From: an uncultured bacterium
Lineage (GTDB): Bacteria > Muiribacteriota > Ozemobacteria > Ozemobacterales > Ozemobacteraceae
Length of the DNA: 45,289 bases
Direction of reading: 5' to 3'
NCBI GenBank assembly: GCA_900317935.1
Contig: ONIU01000010.1
Location: 1-45,289 of the forward strand
The notes under the pieces are model-generated. The model searched no databases and was not told where the DNA came from. It saw only the letters and a program-made list of their open reading frames with translations. Below are positions 8,601-15,965 of this stretch, piece after piece. The stretch's first letter is position 1. Every line of letters begins with the position of its first letter. Position numbers and translations under genes: made by a program.

Positions 8601-8643
8601 GAAAAACAAAAAAAACTGGCGAAAGCCAGTTTTTTTGTTTTTC
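8601..8643. terminator. Rho-independent terminator, likely bidirectional
   Basis: ACTGGC-GAAA-GCCAGT forms a GAAA-tetraloop hairpin flanked by an A-run on the left and a T-run on the right. The symmetry extends to GAAAAAC on the left and GTTTTTC on the right, so it could terminate transcription from both sides. It lies directly after the Mur ligase stop codon. Confidence 0.88.
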
Positions 8644-8713
8644 TAAAGCATAGAGTATAGATTCAAAGGCTCCTTTTTGAGGAATCTCTCAGAAGATGCT
8701 CCTCACTCGCTGG

Positions 8714-8836
8714 CGGACAGCAGCTTGCTCAACCTTATTCTTCTCCGCGGTCTCTTATAATTACTACCTTCGGAGAATCTTTGAGGGAACGAGCCTTGTG
8801 CGGAGAATAGAAGGTTTCGCGTCTAACTGTCCGTCG
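8714..8836 (+). repeat. 122-base palindromic repeat, copy B
   Basis: This is the second copy of the element at 6964-7085, in the same orientation and 1750 bases away. The ends are CGGACAG (8714-8720) and CTGTCCG (8827-8833). Most differences from copy A lie in the central loop region and just before the right end. The stretch TTTGAGGGAACGAGCC and the following GTGCGGAGAATAGAAGG are identical in both. Confidence 0.85.
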
Positions 8837-8854
8837 TTGGAACTGGCTTTTAAT

Positions 8855-8880
8855 ATCCCTTTTATCAAAGAGGGTAATTT
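8855..8880 (+). repeat. Decayed REP-like repeat, copy R3
   Basis: ATCCCTTTTATCAAAGAGGGTAATTT keeps the palindromic layout of the other REP-like copies, but with a shorter C-run and an interrupted G-run. It lies 18 bases after repeat copy B. Confidence 0.5.
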
Positions 8881-8924
8881 ATAAAGTAAAGCAACGCAAT
8901 TTTATGCTATAGCTTATATCGAAT

Positions 8925-8953
8925 TTGTATAGTAAAATACTTTTGTTTATAGT
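8925..8953 (+). promoter_or_regulatory. Candidate sigma70-type promoter for the GT4 gene
   Basis: TTGTAT (8925-8930) and TATAGT (8948-8953) are separated by 17 bases in an AT-rich stretch 33 bases before the ATG at 8986. The -10 element is close to consensus, the -35 only partly. It lies after a terminator and two repeats, where a new promoter is expected. Confidence 0.4.
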
Positions 8954-8985
8954 TATTTTTTTAGGGGTGTTAAGGAAAAGACCAC

Positions 8986-10107
8986 ATGAAAATCATACAG
9001 GTTTTAAATTCGCCAAATTGGAGCGCTGCTTCTGCTTATTGCATAAATGTTTCCTATGAATTGATGAAACTTGGTCATGAAGTTCTTATTATGACCGAAC
9101 CAGGTAAGCCTTTGGAACAGGCTAAAAGTCTTGGTATTCCCTGTGATGATAAATTAAGATTGAACGAACACAGTCTTTCTGCTTATGTCCATGGGCTTAA
9201 GCATTTGAAGCAAACCTATAAGCGATTTAAACCTGATATTGTCTCGGCGCATATGAATGAATGCTCATGGATGCCTGGTTTTGTTGCAAAAATGTCTTTC
9301 CCAACTGCTAAAGTTGTCAGAGTCAGAGCAGATATTGCTGCACCGAATAAAAATATTTTCAATTTGTATGTTAACCATAAGTGGACAGACCATATTATTT
9401 GCAGTTCTCAGCTCCACAAAGATGTCTGCTGCAAGAATCTTTTTCTTTCACCAGATAAATTAAGTGTTGTTTATGGAAGCGTGGATGCTGAAAAATTCAA
9501 TACATCTGCTTATGACAGTAGTATTCGCAAACAACTTGGTTTGTTGGATGATGATTTTGTTGTTTGTCTCTTAGGCAGATTATCTCCGGTTAAAGGGCAT
9601 GAATATGCCATAAAAGCTGTTTCTCTGCTGAAAGATTTGCCGGTAAAAGTTAAGCTTCTCTGTATCGGTTATGAATCAGAAAGAAAATATGATTGGCTTA
9701 ATGGGGAAGCAGAACGCCTAGGAGTTACAGATAGATTGGTTACTGTAGAGCGCTGCGATAATATTCCTGCTGTCTTAAATTCTGTTGATGTTGGAATAAT
9801 CACTTCATTAGGTTCAGAAGCAAATTCCAGGGCTACTTTGGAATATATGGCCTGTGGTAAGCCTGTTGTTGTAACAAACGTTGGGGTTTTGCCAGAACTG
9901 GTTGCTGAAGGTAAGAATGGTTTTGTTATTGAAAAAGGTAATTCAGAAAAGTTGGCAGAAACTTTGAAGAAGCTGGTTTTAAATAAAGATCTGTGCTCGG
10001 AAATGGGTAAAGCTTCACGTCAGAGAATTGAAGATAATTTTACATTAAAACAATTCGGTTTGAAAATGGAAGCGGTCTACAAGACTGTTTTAGGGAGTAG
10101 GGCGTAG
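8986..10107 (+). CDS. Glycosyltransferase family 4
   Basis: This 373-residue GT-B enzyme probably transfers a sugar from a nucleotide donor in the synthesis of a surface glycan or lipopolysaccharide core, at the cytoplasmic face of the inner membrane. The N-terminal acceptor domain starts MKIIQVLNSPNWSAASA. The C-terminal GT1-type domain (about residues 185-350) has LLGRLSPVKGHEYAIKA and the GT4 motif E278-x7-E286 before MACGKPVVVTNVGVLPE. An AAGGAAAA ribosome-binding site precedes the ATG. The acceptor and sugar cannot be read from the sequence. It stands alone between repeat clusters, away from the other glycosyltransferases at 14923-18053. Confidence 0.9.
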   Translation: MKIIQVLNSPNWSAASAYCINVSYELMKLGHEVLIMTEPGKPLEQAKSLGIPCDDKLRLNEHSLSAYVHGLKHLKQTYKRFKPDIVSAHMNECSWMPGFVAKMSFPTAKVVRVRADIAAPNKNIFNLYVNHKWTDHIICSSQLHKDVCCKNLFLSPDKLSVVYGSVDAEKFNTSAYDSSIRKQLGLLDDDFVVCLLGRLSPVKGHEYAIKAVSLLKDLPVKVKLLCIGYESERKYDWLNGEAERLGVTDRLVTVERCDNIPAVLNSVDVGIITSLGSEANSRATLEYMACGKPVVVTNVGVLPELVAEGKNGFVIEKGNSEKLAETLKKLVLNKDLCSEMGKASRQRIEDNFTLKQFGLKMEAVYKTVLGSRA

Positions 10108-10129
10108 AGCGGACGAAACTTCGCTAGCA

Positions 10130-10199
10130 AAGACCCCTTTCGATTGCTTACGCAATTACTTCCCCCAGCAATGCTATCGCATTCTGGGGGCAGATCTTC
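10130..10199 (-). repeat. Three-way-junction repeat, copy D
   Basis: Read on the minus strand, it repeats copy C: GAAGATCTGCCCCC, a variable part, GGGGGAAGT, a variable hairpin, then GAAAGGGGTCTT. Hairpin 1 is longer here: CCCCCAG and CTGGGGG enclose AATGC-GATA-GCATT. Hairpin 2 is ATTGC-GTAA-GCAAT. Neither hairpin interior matches copy C in sequence, yet both stay self-complementary. Confidence 0.75.
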
Positions 10200-10277
10200 A
10201 AGATGCCCCCCTCAAGTGGAGCCTTTAGGTCCACCCACCACCTACCACTAATTTTCTCTTTTTCCTAAAAAATATAG

Positions 10278-10306
10278 TTGATTTTAAAAGTGTTTCGTGG
10301 TAATCT
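10278..10306 (+). promoter_or_regulatory. Sigma70-type promoter of the rpsF operon
   Basis: TTGATT (10278-10283) and TAATCT (10301-10306) are separated by exactly 17 bases. Transcription would start near 10313, giving a leader of about 67 bases before the rpsF GTG. This explains why the longer reading frame from TTG 10278 is not the real rpsF start: that codon lies in the -35 element. Confidence 0.6.
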
Positions 10307-10308
10307 AA

Positions 10309-10379
10309 AGGGTACATCCCTGCTTTTGTCTGGAAAAATGACAAAGGCTGAAATTTATCCGAAGGGAGGTTTTATATTA
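10309..10379 (+). promoter_or_regulatory. rpsF leader with hairpin, candidate S6:S18 autoregulatory site
   Basis: The leader has a nine-pair hairpin, GCTTTTGTC (10322-10330) with GACAAAGGC (10340-10348), around a nine-base loop. CCG at 10359-10361 comes next, then the GGGAGG ribosome-binding site at 10364-10369. In many bacteria the S6:S18 complex binds an rpsF leader containing a hairpin and a CCG box to repress the operon. The match here is by layout only, because no alignment could be made. Confidence 0.4.
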
Positions 10380-10667
10380 GTGAAACCTTACGAAACATTG
10401 TTTTTTACCGAACCCGGTATCGAAAACGAAGCTCTCGATGCCTTAATTGGTAAAGTAGAAAATGCTATTACCAAAAATGGCGGTCAGGTCGAAAAAATCG
10501 ACAAATGGGGTCGCCGTCCTCTGGCTTATCCAGTAGAAAAACACACTGAAGGTAACTATGTTCTCATTAACTTCCAGGCTACTGGCGAAGCTTTAAAAGA
10601 ACTCGAAAGAACATATCTGATCAATCAGACTATTCTTCGCTTCATGACTACCGTTCGCGGTCAGTAA
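10380..10667 (+). CDS. rpsF: Small ribosomal subunit protein bS6
   Basis: S6 binds 16S rRNA together with S18 in the platform of the small subunit. I place the start at GTG 10380, which gives 95 residues beginning MKPYETLFFTEPG, the usual S6 start and length. GGGAGG at 10364-10369 is correctly spaced. Further upstream codons are in frame to TTG 10278, but they would read through the promoter and leader. The GRRPLAYPVEKHTEGNYVL stretch is typical of the family. It leads the rpsF-ssb-rpsR-DUF2232-rplI operon, with 13 bases to ssb. Confidence 0.95.
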   Translation: MKPYETLFFTEPGIENEALDALIGKVENAITKNGGQVEKIDKWGRRPLAYPVEKHTEGNYVLINFQATGEALKELERTYLINQTILRFMTTVRGQ

Positions 10668-10680
10668 AAGAAAATCTACT

Positions 10681-11115
10681 ATGGCTGGCAATCTTAATAA
10701 AGTATTTTTGCTCGGTAATTTAACTAGAGATCCTGAATTAAGGCATACTGCTCAAGGCACTTCTGTTGCTAATTTCAGTATAGCTGTTAATCGTACTTAT
10801 AAGGGAAATGACGGTGACTTCAAAAAAGAAACCAGTTATTTCAATATTATAGTATGGGGTAAAACTGGTGAAAACTGTGCAAAATTCCTTAGTAAAGGTA
10901 GACCTGTTCTGGTAGAAGGCAGATTGCAGAATCGCAGTTACGAAACTCAGGATGGACAAAAGCGCACTATTACTGAAATCGTTGCAGATAACGTTCAGTT
11001 CTTAGGCTCTGCTTCTGGTCGTGACGCTATGGATGAAGGAACTGCAGGCGGCGATGATGTTGGATTCGCAGCAGATTTTTCACCCGCAGACGATGATGAC
11101 GCTGTTCCATTCTAA
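10681..11115 (+). CDS. ssb: Single-stranded DNA-binding protein
   Basis: SSB coats single-stranded DNA in replication, repair and recombination and recruits partners through its C-terminal tail. The 144-residue protein has one OB fold (residues about 1-108: NKVFLLGNLTRDPELRHT, NIIVWGKTGENCAKFL, LVEGRLQNRSYE) and a Gly/Asp-rich linker. It ends DDDDAVPF, the acidic partner-binding tip. There is no clear Shine-Dalgarno sequence before ATG 10681, so translation is probably coupled to rpsF. The position between rpsF and rpsR is the classical one. Confidence 0.97.
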   Translation: MAGNLNKVFLLGNLTRDPELRHTAQGTSVANFSIAVNRTYKGNDGDFKKETSYFNIIVWGKTGENCAKFLSKGRPVLVEGRLQNRSYETQDGQKRTITEIVADNVQFLGSASGRDAMDEGTAGGDDVGFAADFSPADDDDAVPF

Positions 11116-11161
11116 TGTATAATTAATTGCATGTTATTTACGATTTATCGGAGGAAATAAA

Positions 11162-11389
11162 ATGACCGAATTTAAAAGACATAGACATAGAAAAGTATGT
11201 CATTTCTGTAAAGACAAAGTTACATTTATCGATTATAAAGACGTTGCTCGCCTAAAAAGATATATCAATGACCGTGGTAAGATCACCAGCCGCAGATCAA
11301 CTGGTACTTGCACTGCTCATCAGAAACATCTTACTACAGCCATTAAGCGCGCTCGCAACATGGCTCTTCTTCCTTTCGCTAACGTCTAA
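11162..11389 (+). CDS. rpsR: Small ribosomal subunit protein bS18
   Basis: S18 forms a heterodimer with S6 in the small-subunit platform. The protein has 75 residues with the conserved core [31 protein letters not shown] and the C-terminal basic helix [18 protein letters not shown] lies six bases before ATG 11162. The N-terminal CHFCKDK keeps a CxxC pair that some S18 proteins use for zinc; whether a full zinc site is present cannot be told, as no further pair is seen. Confidence 0.97.
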   Translation: MTEFKRHRHRKVCHFCKDKVTFIDYKDVARLKRYINDRGKITSRRSTGTCTAHQKHLTTAIKRARNMALLPFANV

Positions 11390-11410
11390 TTACGAAATTA
11401 AACCCGTAGT

Positions 11411-12205
11411 ATGTTTCTCATGCTTATAGCATTATTAATAATGCCTGTAGCATTTTTATACTTTGCTGTTAAGATGAGATTAACTCCTCTTAACACGGTA
11501 TGCCTGGCACTGTTATCATCAACGGCTTTTTCCTGTGGTTGCTGGACAGTAATAAATACACCGGAAAAACAAAAGCAGGCTATTCAGCTTTTTAAAGAAG
11601 AGTTCGAAAAGCAGTTAGTCGTTGTTGAAGAACGAATGAAAGCTCAGAAAATAGAAAGTTCTGAGTATGCAGAGTCTATTGAAACCCTTAGAGAAAATTT
11701 CAATAGAGTTGCAGATAAAGCTTTCTTGCTGATTCCAAGTACTTCAATATTCTTATGGCACTTGGTAACTCTAGGAATCCTTTATTCTCTAACGGCTTGG
11801 TTGGGACCGAAATTCGGTTATAAGGTCGAGCCGTTTCCAGCTTTTAAGGATTGGACCTTTGACTGGAATCTAGTATGGTTATATATCATCGGTTGGGTTC
11901 TATATTTCCTGATTGGTGGAATAGAAGGATTGCCTGGGGCAAAAATAATACAGATATTGGGTGCTAATTGCTTCATAATGAGCAATATTCTTTATCTGAT
12001 TATAGGTTTTTCATTATTGTTCTTCATGTATGATAAATACAAGATTGGGTTCGTGCCGAGAGTAGGTTTATCGATTATAGCGTTGATGTTCTCTCAGTTT
12101 ATGATTTGGCTTGGGCTGATTGATGTCTGGGCTGAGTTCAGATTGAAGAAATCAACTCCAGAAGTCTCAGATAATTCTGATGACGATGACTTTTTTGATT
12201 TTTGA
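11411..12205 (+). CDS. Polytopic membrane protein, DUF2232 (YybS)-like
   Basis: The 264-residue protein has hydrophobic segments near residues 1-20, 28-47, 98-122, 153-175, 188-212 and 220-240. A charged helical stretch (about 50-95) lies between the second and third, and the tail is acidic (SDDDDFFDF). The late pattern of segments and its place between rpsR and rplI match YybS/DUF2232 proteins of Firmicutes and other phyla. The function of that family is not established. No GdpP-type phosphodiesterase gene lies beside it, although one often does in Firmicutes. There is no visible ribosome-binding site before ATG 11411, and its end overlaps the upstream in-frame extension of rplI. Confidence 0.65.
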   Translation: MFLMLIALLIMPVAFLYFAVKMRLTPLNTVCLALLSSTAFSCGCWTVINTPEKQKQAIQLFKEEFEKQLVVVEERMKAQKIESSEYAESIETLRENFNRVADKAFLLIPSTSIFLWHLVTLGILYSLTAWLGPKFGYKVEPFPAFKDWTFDWNLVWLYIIGWVLYFLIGGIEGLPGAKIIQILGANCFIMSNILYLIIGFSLLFFMYDKYKIGFVPRVGLSIIALMFSQFMIWLGLIDVWAEFRLKKSTPEVSDNSDDDDFFDF

Positions 12206-12225
12206 TTATTACTCAGGAGAAAAAA

Positions 12226-12684
12226 ATGGAAGTATTAATGATAGATACCGTTCCCCGAGTCGGTAGAAAAGGCGAATTAAAGAACGTAGCAGAAGGTTTT
12301 GCACGCAATTATCTCTTCCCAAGAAATAAAGCTATTCTTGCTACTGAAGGTGCTAAGAAGCATCTCCAGCTTATGAAGACTTCTTGGGAAAAACAGGCTG
12401 CTAAAGAAAAAGCTATGTATACTGATATGGCTCAGAAGATCGAAGGTCTTACTGTTACTATCACTAAGAGAGCTGGTGACAAAGGCCGCTTGTTCGGTTC
12501 TGTTACTAGTGCAGAACTTGCTGAAGAAATCAGCAAACTTGCTAAGGTTGATGTCGATAAGAAGCTTATCGTTGCAGACCATATTAAAGAAACTGGTGAA
12601 CACTCTGTTACTATCCGCTTCACTGGCGATGTAAGAGCTCACCTCAAAGTTGTTGTTGTAGCTGAAGAAGTTAAAGTTGACTAA
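12226..12684 (+). CDS. rplI: Large ribosomal subunit protein bL9
   Basis: L9 binds 23S rRNA near the L1 stalk and helps hold the reading frame. I place the start at ATG 12226, with AGGAG at 12215-12219. This gives 152 residues beginning MEVLMIDTVPRVGRKGE. Eight further codons back to TTG 12202 are open but would precede the ribosome-binding site. The N-terminal domain has the signature GRKGELKNVAEGFARNYL (usual form G..G....V..G.ARN.L). A long central helix (about 45-80) and the C-terminal domain follow. A strong terminator closes the operon. Confidence 0.96.
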   Translation: MEVLMIDTVPRVGRKGELKNVAEGFARNYLFPRNKAILATEGAKKHLQLMKTSWEKQAAKEKAMYTDMAQKIEGLTVTITKRAGDKGRLFGSVTSAELAEEISKLAKVDVDKKLIVADHIKETGEHSVTIRFTGDVRAHLKVVVVAEEVKVD

Positions 12685-12710
12685 TTTAGTTTAAACACAA
12701 GCTTAAAAGA

Positions 12711-12747
12711 ATCCCTCACTTATTAATGATAAGTGAGGGATTTTTTT
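12711..12747 (+). terminator. Rho-independent terminator of the rpsF-rplI operon
   Basis: A perfect 13-pair stem, ATCCCTCACTTAT (12711-12723) with ATAAGTGAGGGAT (12729-12741), has a five-base loop and is followed by a run of T residues. It lies 27 bases after the rplI stop. Confidence 0.95.
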
Positions 12748-12794
12748 ATATATTCCCTTTTAAGAGCTTGTCTAAAAACTAGGTTATGAGTATT

Positions 12795-12830
12795 TTAAAA
12801 TCCCCATTAATCCCCCTTTAATAAAGGGGG
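12795..12830 (-). repeat. REP-like palindromic repeat, copy R4, inverted
   Basis: Read on the minus strand it is CCCCCTTT-ATT-AAAGGGGG followed by ATTAATGGGGATTTTA, the same layout and tail as R1 and R5. It lies between the convergent rplI and lpxK genes. Confidence 0.8.
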
Positions 12831-12886
12831 TAAAGACAATGTGTAGACGACAAAATTTAACAAATTCTTAGTTTTTTTGCTAGCCT

Positions 12887-13900
12887 CTAACAAAGAGGGT
12901 TATCTAACCCAAGTTCTTCGAGAAAACTTCTACCAGAAACAGGTTCTGATTTAATTCTAAGAACATTTAAATTCATTTTTTCAGCCATTTCTGGTTTTAT
13001 TTTTATTGCATCTTTTTCTGTGCAGACTAGAGTTAGGTTGTTTTTTGAAGCTTCTTTAAGCAATTCTTCCAATTCAGAATCTAAAAATCTGTGGTGGTCA
13101 CGAAATTCTCTTTTAGAAGCTATTTTGTAACTGCATTGTTCTAACTGAGCATAGAAACTTTCCGGTCTGCCTATAGCAGAAAAAGCCATTAGTTTTGTGC
13201 CATCGTCAAGCTTAGACAATTGGCCGTCAGGCTTGAATAATCCTTCACAGAGAGTATGAGTTTTCGTAATAGGAATGCCAGGCGCTTTTTCATTAAGCCA
13301 TTTTAGCCAGAAATCTATTTGTTCTTTAGAAGCAGATTCACATCTGGTTAGTAAAATAGCATTAGCTTGTTTTAAGCGTTCTATTGGTTCTCTTAGTCTT
13401 CCTGATGGTATTAATTGTGCTTCTTCCGGCTTAGACATTGAATCCCAGAGCAGAATATCAAAATCTTTGTATAGTCGTCGGTATTGAAAACCATCATCTA
13501 AGAGTATTAAATCTGGTTGATAATGCATTTCGCCTATTTTTGCTGCGTGATGTCTGTTTTTCCCTACTAGAACAGGGATATTGGGAAAACGTTTATTTAG
13601 CATTAAAGCTTCATCTGTTAGTTCAAATGGGTGTTCACCATTTCCATATAATTCATAAAAAGAGTTTTCCCAGGGGCATCTGTAGCCTCTGGTTAATACG
13701 AGAAGCTTTTTTTGAGGCTGCTGGGTTTGCAATTCTTTTAAAATTTCGAATAATACAGGGGTTTTTCCTGTTCCACCCATGCTTAAATTGCCAACAGATA
13801 TTACTTTGGCTTTGGTTCTGTATTTTAAGAAATCAAAGGTTTCGAAAAATTCTCTTTCCAGCGTTGTCAGTGTGGAATATATGTCAGAAAGTATATTCAT
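12887..13900 (-). CDS. lpxK: Tetraacyldisaccharide 4'-kinase
   Basis: LpxK phosphorylates the 4' position of the lipid A disaccharide at the inner membrane, using ATP. The 337-residue protein has the family's P-loop at residues 37-48 (GNLSMGGTGKTP), then VLTRGYRC, LLDDGFQYRRLYKDFDIL and LLTRCESA in the usual order. DDGFQ is the LpxK hallmark. The N-terminal membrane-associated region is present. Because lipid A is made only by bacteria with lipopolysaccharide or a related lipid, this gene is strong evidence for an outer membrane. It is the last gene of a minus-strand glycan cluster, five bases after the pyruvyl transferase gene. Confidence 0.95.
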   Translation of the reverse strand: MNILSDIYSTLTTLEREFFETFDFLKYRTKAKVISVGNLSMGGTGKTPVLFEILKELQTQQPQKKLLVLTRGYRCPWENSFYELYGNGEHPFELTDEALMLNKRFPNIPVLVGKNRHHAAKIGEMHYQPDLILLDDGFQYRRLYKDFDILLWDSMSKPEEAQLIPSGRLREPIERLKQANAILLTRCESASKEQIDFWLKWLNEKAPGIPITKTHTLCEGLFKPDGQLSKLDDGTKLMAFSAIGRPESFYAQLEQCSYKIASKREFRDHHRFLDSELEELLKEASKNNLTLVCTEKDAIKIKPEMAEKMNLNVLRIKSEPVSGRSFLEELGLDNPLC

Positions 13901-13905
13901 GATTA

Positions 13906-14871
13906 TTAAATTATATCATATTTTTGATTTATGACTTCTATAAATGATTTTTTCATTTCTTCGAATAATTCTTCGTTTTTTGTGAAAAAACTGCAGGGTG
14001 GGGTGTTAAAATCTAAAGAAATGCCATTTTTGTCTAGGATAATTTCTGCTTGCTGGGCTAAATCTTTTACTTTATCGTCATAACAAATTAATTTGGTTTT
14101 CAAACCTGTTCTTAACATTGCTAAAGCGGCATGATACCTCATTGCAATACCATAACCATGTTTATCGCTGTATTTTGAAAAATCTATAAAGCTGCTTGGG
14201 CACAGAGTTTCAGATATGTTGTTGATATTCTTGAATAGTTTTATATCGCTTTTTCTAGCTGCTAATCCCACTTTGATCCCATTAAAATCATTAATCTCTT
14301 TTATTGCATTGTTTAAAAGGCTACTGTCTTTCCATGCTCTTAAATTTATTGCAAGGCTATTTGAATCAAGGTTATTCTGTTTGTCTATTGGAAAATGCCA
14401 AGTCCAGTCGGTACCTAGTTTTACCTTTGCATTTGGAAGCAGACTTTTATATAAATCGTATGATGTTTTATCTCTGACATAGGCTATTTTTACGAAGGAT
14501 AGAGCTTTTTTAACAAGTTTTCTGCTCTTTTCTGAACGTAAAGGACCAATTCCTGCTCCAAACAAAACAGGAGTCGAGCCCATTTTCGCAGCAGCAATAA
14601 TTCTATAGGCAAAAAAGGTCACTCCTTCCCAAGACCAATCCTGGAGAATGCCCCCTGCAAAAACGGTTAATGGCGAGTTATAAGCTGCCTTTATAAAACT
14701 AGGCCATGAAAAAATGCCTCGTCTGCATATGCTTAAACCAAATTCTTGCTTAGAACCACTAGTTATTATAGGAGTAATGTCGTTCGGTAGGTTTTCGCAA
14801 ATAGCTTTTAATATGGACTCATCGCCCATATTCCCTTCACCGAAAAAACCCGTTAATAGTATATTTTTCAT
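13906..14871 (-). CDS. Polysaccharide pyruvyl transferase family protein (CsaB-like)
   Basis: CsaB-type enzymes move a pyruvyl group from phosphoenolpyruvate to a sugar, making a ketal that S-layer-homology domains or other proteins can bind. The protein has 321 residues from ATG 14871; an in-frame TTG at 14883 would add four. Neither start has a clear ribosome-binding site. Family features are GFFGEGNMGDESI near the N-terminus, AGGILQDWS, LFGAGIGPL, INLRAWKD and MRYHAALAM with its R-x-H. The gene sits between glycosyltransferase genes and lpxK, so a surface glycan or lipopolysaccharide is the likely acceptor. The exact substrate is unknown. Confidence 0.88.
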   Translation of the reverse strand: MKNILLTGFFGEGNMGDESILKAICENLPNDITPIITSGSKQEFGLSICRRGIFSWPSFIKAAYNSPLTVFAGGILQDWSWEGVTFFAYRIIAAAKMGSTPVLFGAGIGPLRSEKSRKLVKKALSFVKIAYVRDKTSYDLYKSLLPNAKVKLGTDWTWHFPIDKQNNLDSNSLAINLRAWKDSSLLNNAIKEINDFNGIKVGLAARKSDIKLFKNINNISETLCPSSFIDFSKYSDKHGYGIAMRYHAALAMLRTGLKTKLICYDDKVKDLAQQAEIILDKNGISLDFNTPPCSFFTKNEELFEEMKKSFIEVINQKYDII

Positions 14872-14903
14872 CTTTTTAACCAAATACCAAAAACAATAAC
14901 AAC

Positions 14904-14919
14904 GCTTGCGTTAGCAAGC
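14904..14919. other. Small intergenic hairpin
   Basis: GCTTGC-GTTA-GCAAGC forms a six-pair stem in the gap between the GT gene ending at 14923 and the pyruvyl transferase gene. It has no T-run, so it is more likely an mRNA-processing or stability element than a terminator. Confidence 0.4.
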
Positions 14920-14922
14920 AAA

Positions 14923-15960
14923 TTACATATATGGCAGAATCATTTCCACTCTTTCACTCCAGGTTGGGACTTTTTCTATGTCTTCATTAAATCCTGTATC
15001 TTTCAGCTTTTCAATAGCTTCTTTTGCTTGTTCAGCATCTTTTATAAATGAATCTATATATTTATTTGAATAAAGCGATTCTATGTCAGGTGCCCATATT
15101 TTTAGTCCGGTAGCTCTGTAATCGTAAGCTTTAATAGGGTCAACACCTTTTATAAGTTCAATATTTTTAAATGGAATAAGGCCAACATCACATTCTTTCA
15201 TTAGTTTCAAAAGTTGATCTGTATTTAATTCTCCATGAAATACTACGTTTTGATTTTTTAATAATTGATTGAATGCTTTGCCTCTGCCTTTCCCTGCAAT
15301 ATGTAGTTCGATATTATCAATACTGGTCAGCATTTCCAGCCAGTCTATATCGACCCATTCATAATGAGCCCCAGATGATAATATTTTTATTTTGTTGCTA
15401 TAATCTTTGTTTTGTTCATTTTTATAATAATTGAAAAAAGTGGCGTTTGGAATTAATAAACATTTTTTCTGAATGCTCTCAGAAAAATGCTCTTTTATAA
15501 AAGGATGCGAAATTGTTATTAAATCTGAATTTGCTGCTGCTATTGATTCATAGCTTTGCCATGTTTCATATTTTTGCTTAGGAAAATTACCATGAAGGTC
15601 GCAACAGTCATAGATTATTTTTCGCCACTTTCTATTGGTCATTTCAGCATAACAAGGCTCTGCCAACCATAGAATACAGTCTGAGGGGTTTATATGAAGT
15701 TTCTTTATTATTAGTTTAAGAGCTATTTTAATTGAAATGTTTTGAATTATCGGGTAAGAAGCGGCTTTAAATGGTATTTTTATATCAAGAATAGTAAAAT
15801 TCTTGGCTTTTTTTAAAGTTTTGCAAGAAAAACCGTTCGAGCAAAGAGGATTTACAAAGAATATTTCATAGTTGTTTTTTGCTAATTCCAAAGCTAAGCC
15901 TTGATGTCGCTGCTTTAGAGCTTCGAAATTTACAGGGGAAACAAAAATAATTTTAATCAT
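14923..15960 (-). CDS. Glycosyltransferase (GT-B fold, GT4/TuaH-like)
   Basis: The 345-residue protein begins MIKIIFVSPVNFEALKQRHQ, a Rossmann start followed by a QRHQGLA segment found in TuaH-like glycosyltransferases. Residues 120-160 have IIYDCCDLHGNFPKQ and SDLITISHPFIKEHF. The C-terminal domain has KILSSGAHYEWVD, VVFHGELNTDQL and CDVGLIPFKN. The typical GT4 E-x7-E motif is replaced by a KGVDPIKAYDYRATGLKIW segment, as is common in this subgroup. It starts five bases after the stop of the double glycosyltransferase and has no ribosome-binding site of its own, so the two are probably translationally coupled. Donor and acceptor are unknown. Confidence 0.82.
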   Translation of the reverse strand: MIKIIFVSPVNFEALKQRHQGLALELAKNNYEIFFVNPLCSNGFSCKTLKKAKNFTILDIKIPFKAASYPIIQNISIKIALKLIIKKLHINPSDCILWLAEPCYAEMTNRKWRKIIYDCCDLHGNFPKQKYETWQSYESIAAANSDLITISHPFIKEHFSESIQKKCLLIPNATFFNYYKNEQNKDYSNKIKILSSGAHYEWVDIDWLEMLTSIDNIELHIAGKGRGKAFNQLLKNQNVVFHGELNTDQLLKLMKECDVGLIPFKNIELIKGVDPIKAYDYRATGLKIWAPDIESLYSNKYIDSFIKDAEQAKEAIEKLKDTGFNEDIEKVPTWSERVEMILPYM

Positions 15961-15965
15961 GTTTT

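Larger units (their letters stand above)
8595..8985. other. Gene-free spacer with terminator, repeats and promoter
   Basis: The spacer holds the Mur ligase terminator (8601-8643), repeat copy B (8714-8836), a decayed REP-like copy (8855-8880) and an AT-rich promoter region before the glycosyltransferase gene. A 62-codon frame at 8696-8884 runs through the two repeats and is not considered real. Confidence 0.7.

Noticed and set aside
8696..8884. 62-codon open frame on the plus strand
   Set aside because: It runs through the 122-base repeat and the decayed REP-like copy. The matching stretch of repeat copy A gives no equivalent frame with a start and ribosome-binding site.
6819..10277. CRISPR array or insertion sequence in the repeat-rich spacers
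   Set aside because: The repeats are not regularly spaced direct repeats with unique spacers, and no transposase frame is present.
10278..10379. N-terminal extension of S6 by 34 residues
   Set aside because: It begins in the -35 element and crosses the leader hairpin. GTG 10380 has a proper ribosome-binding site and gives the normal S6 start.
12277..12642. 121-codon frame on the minus strand
   Set aside because: It is antisense to rplI and has no support of its own.
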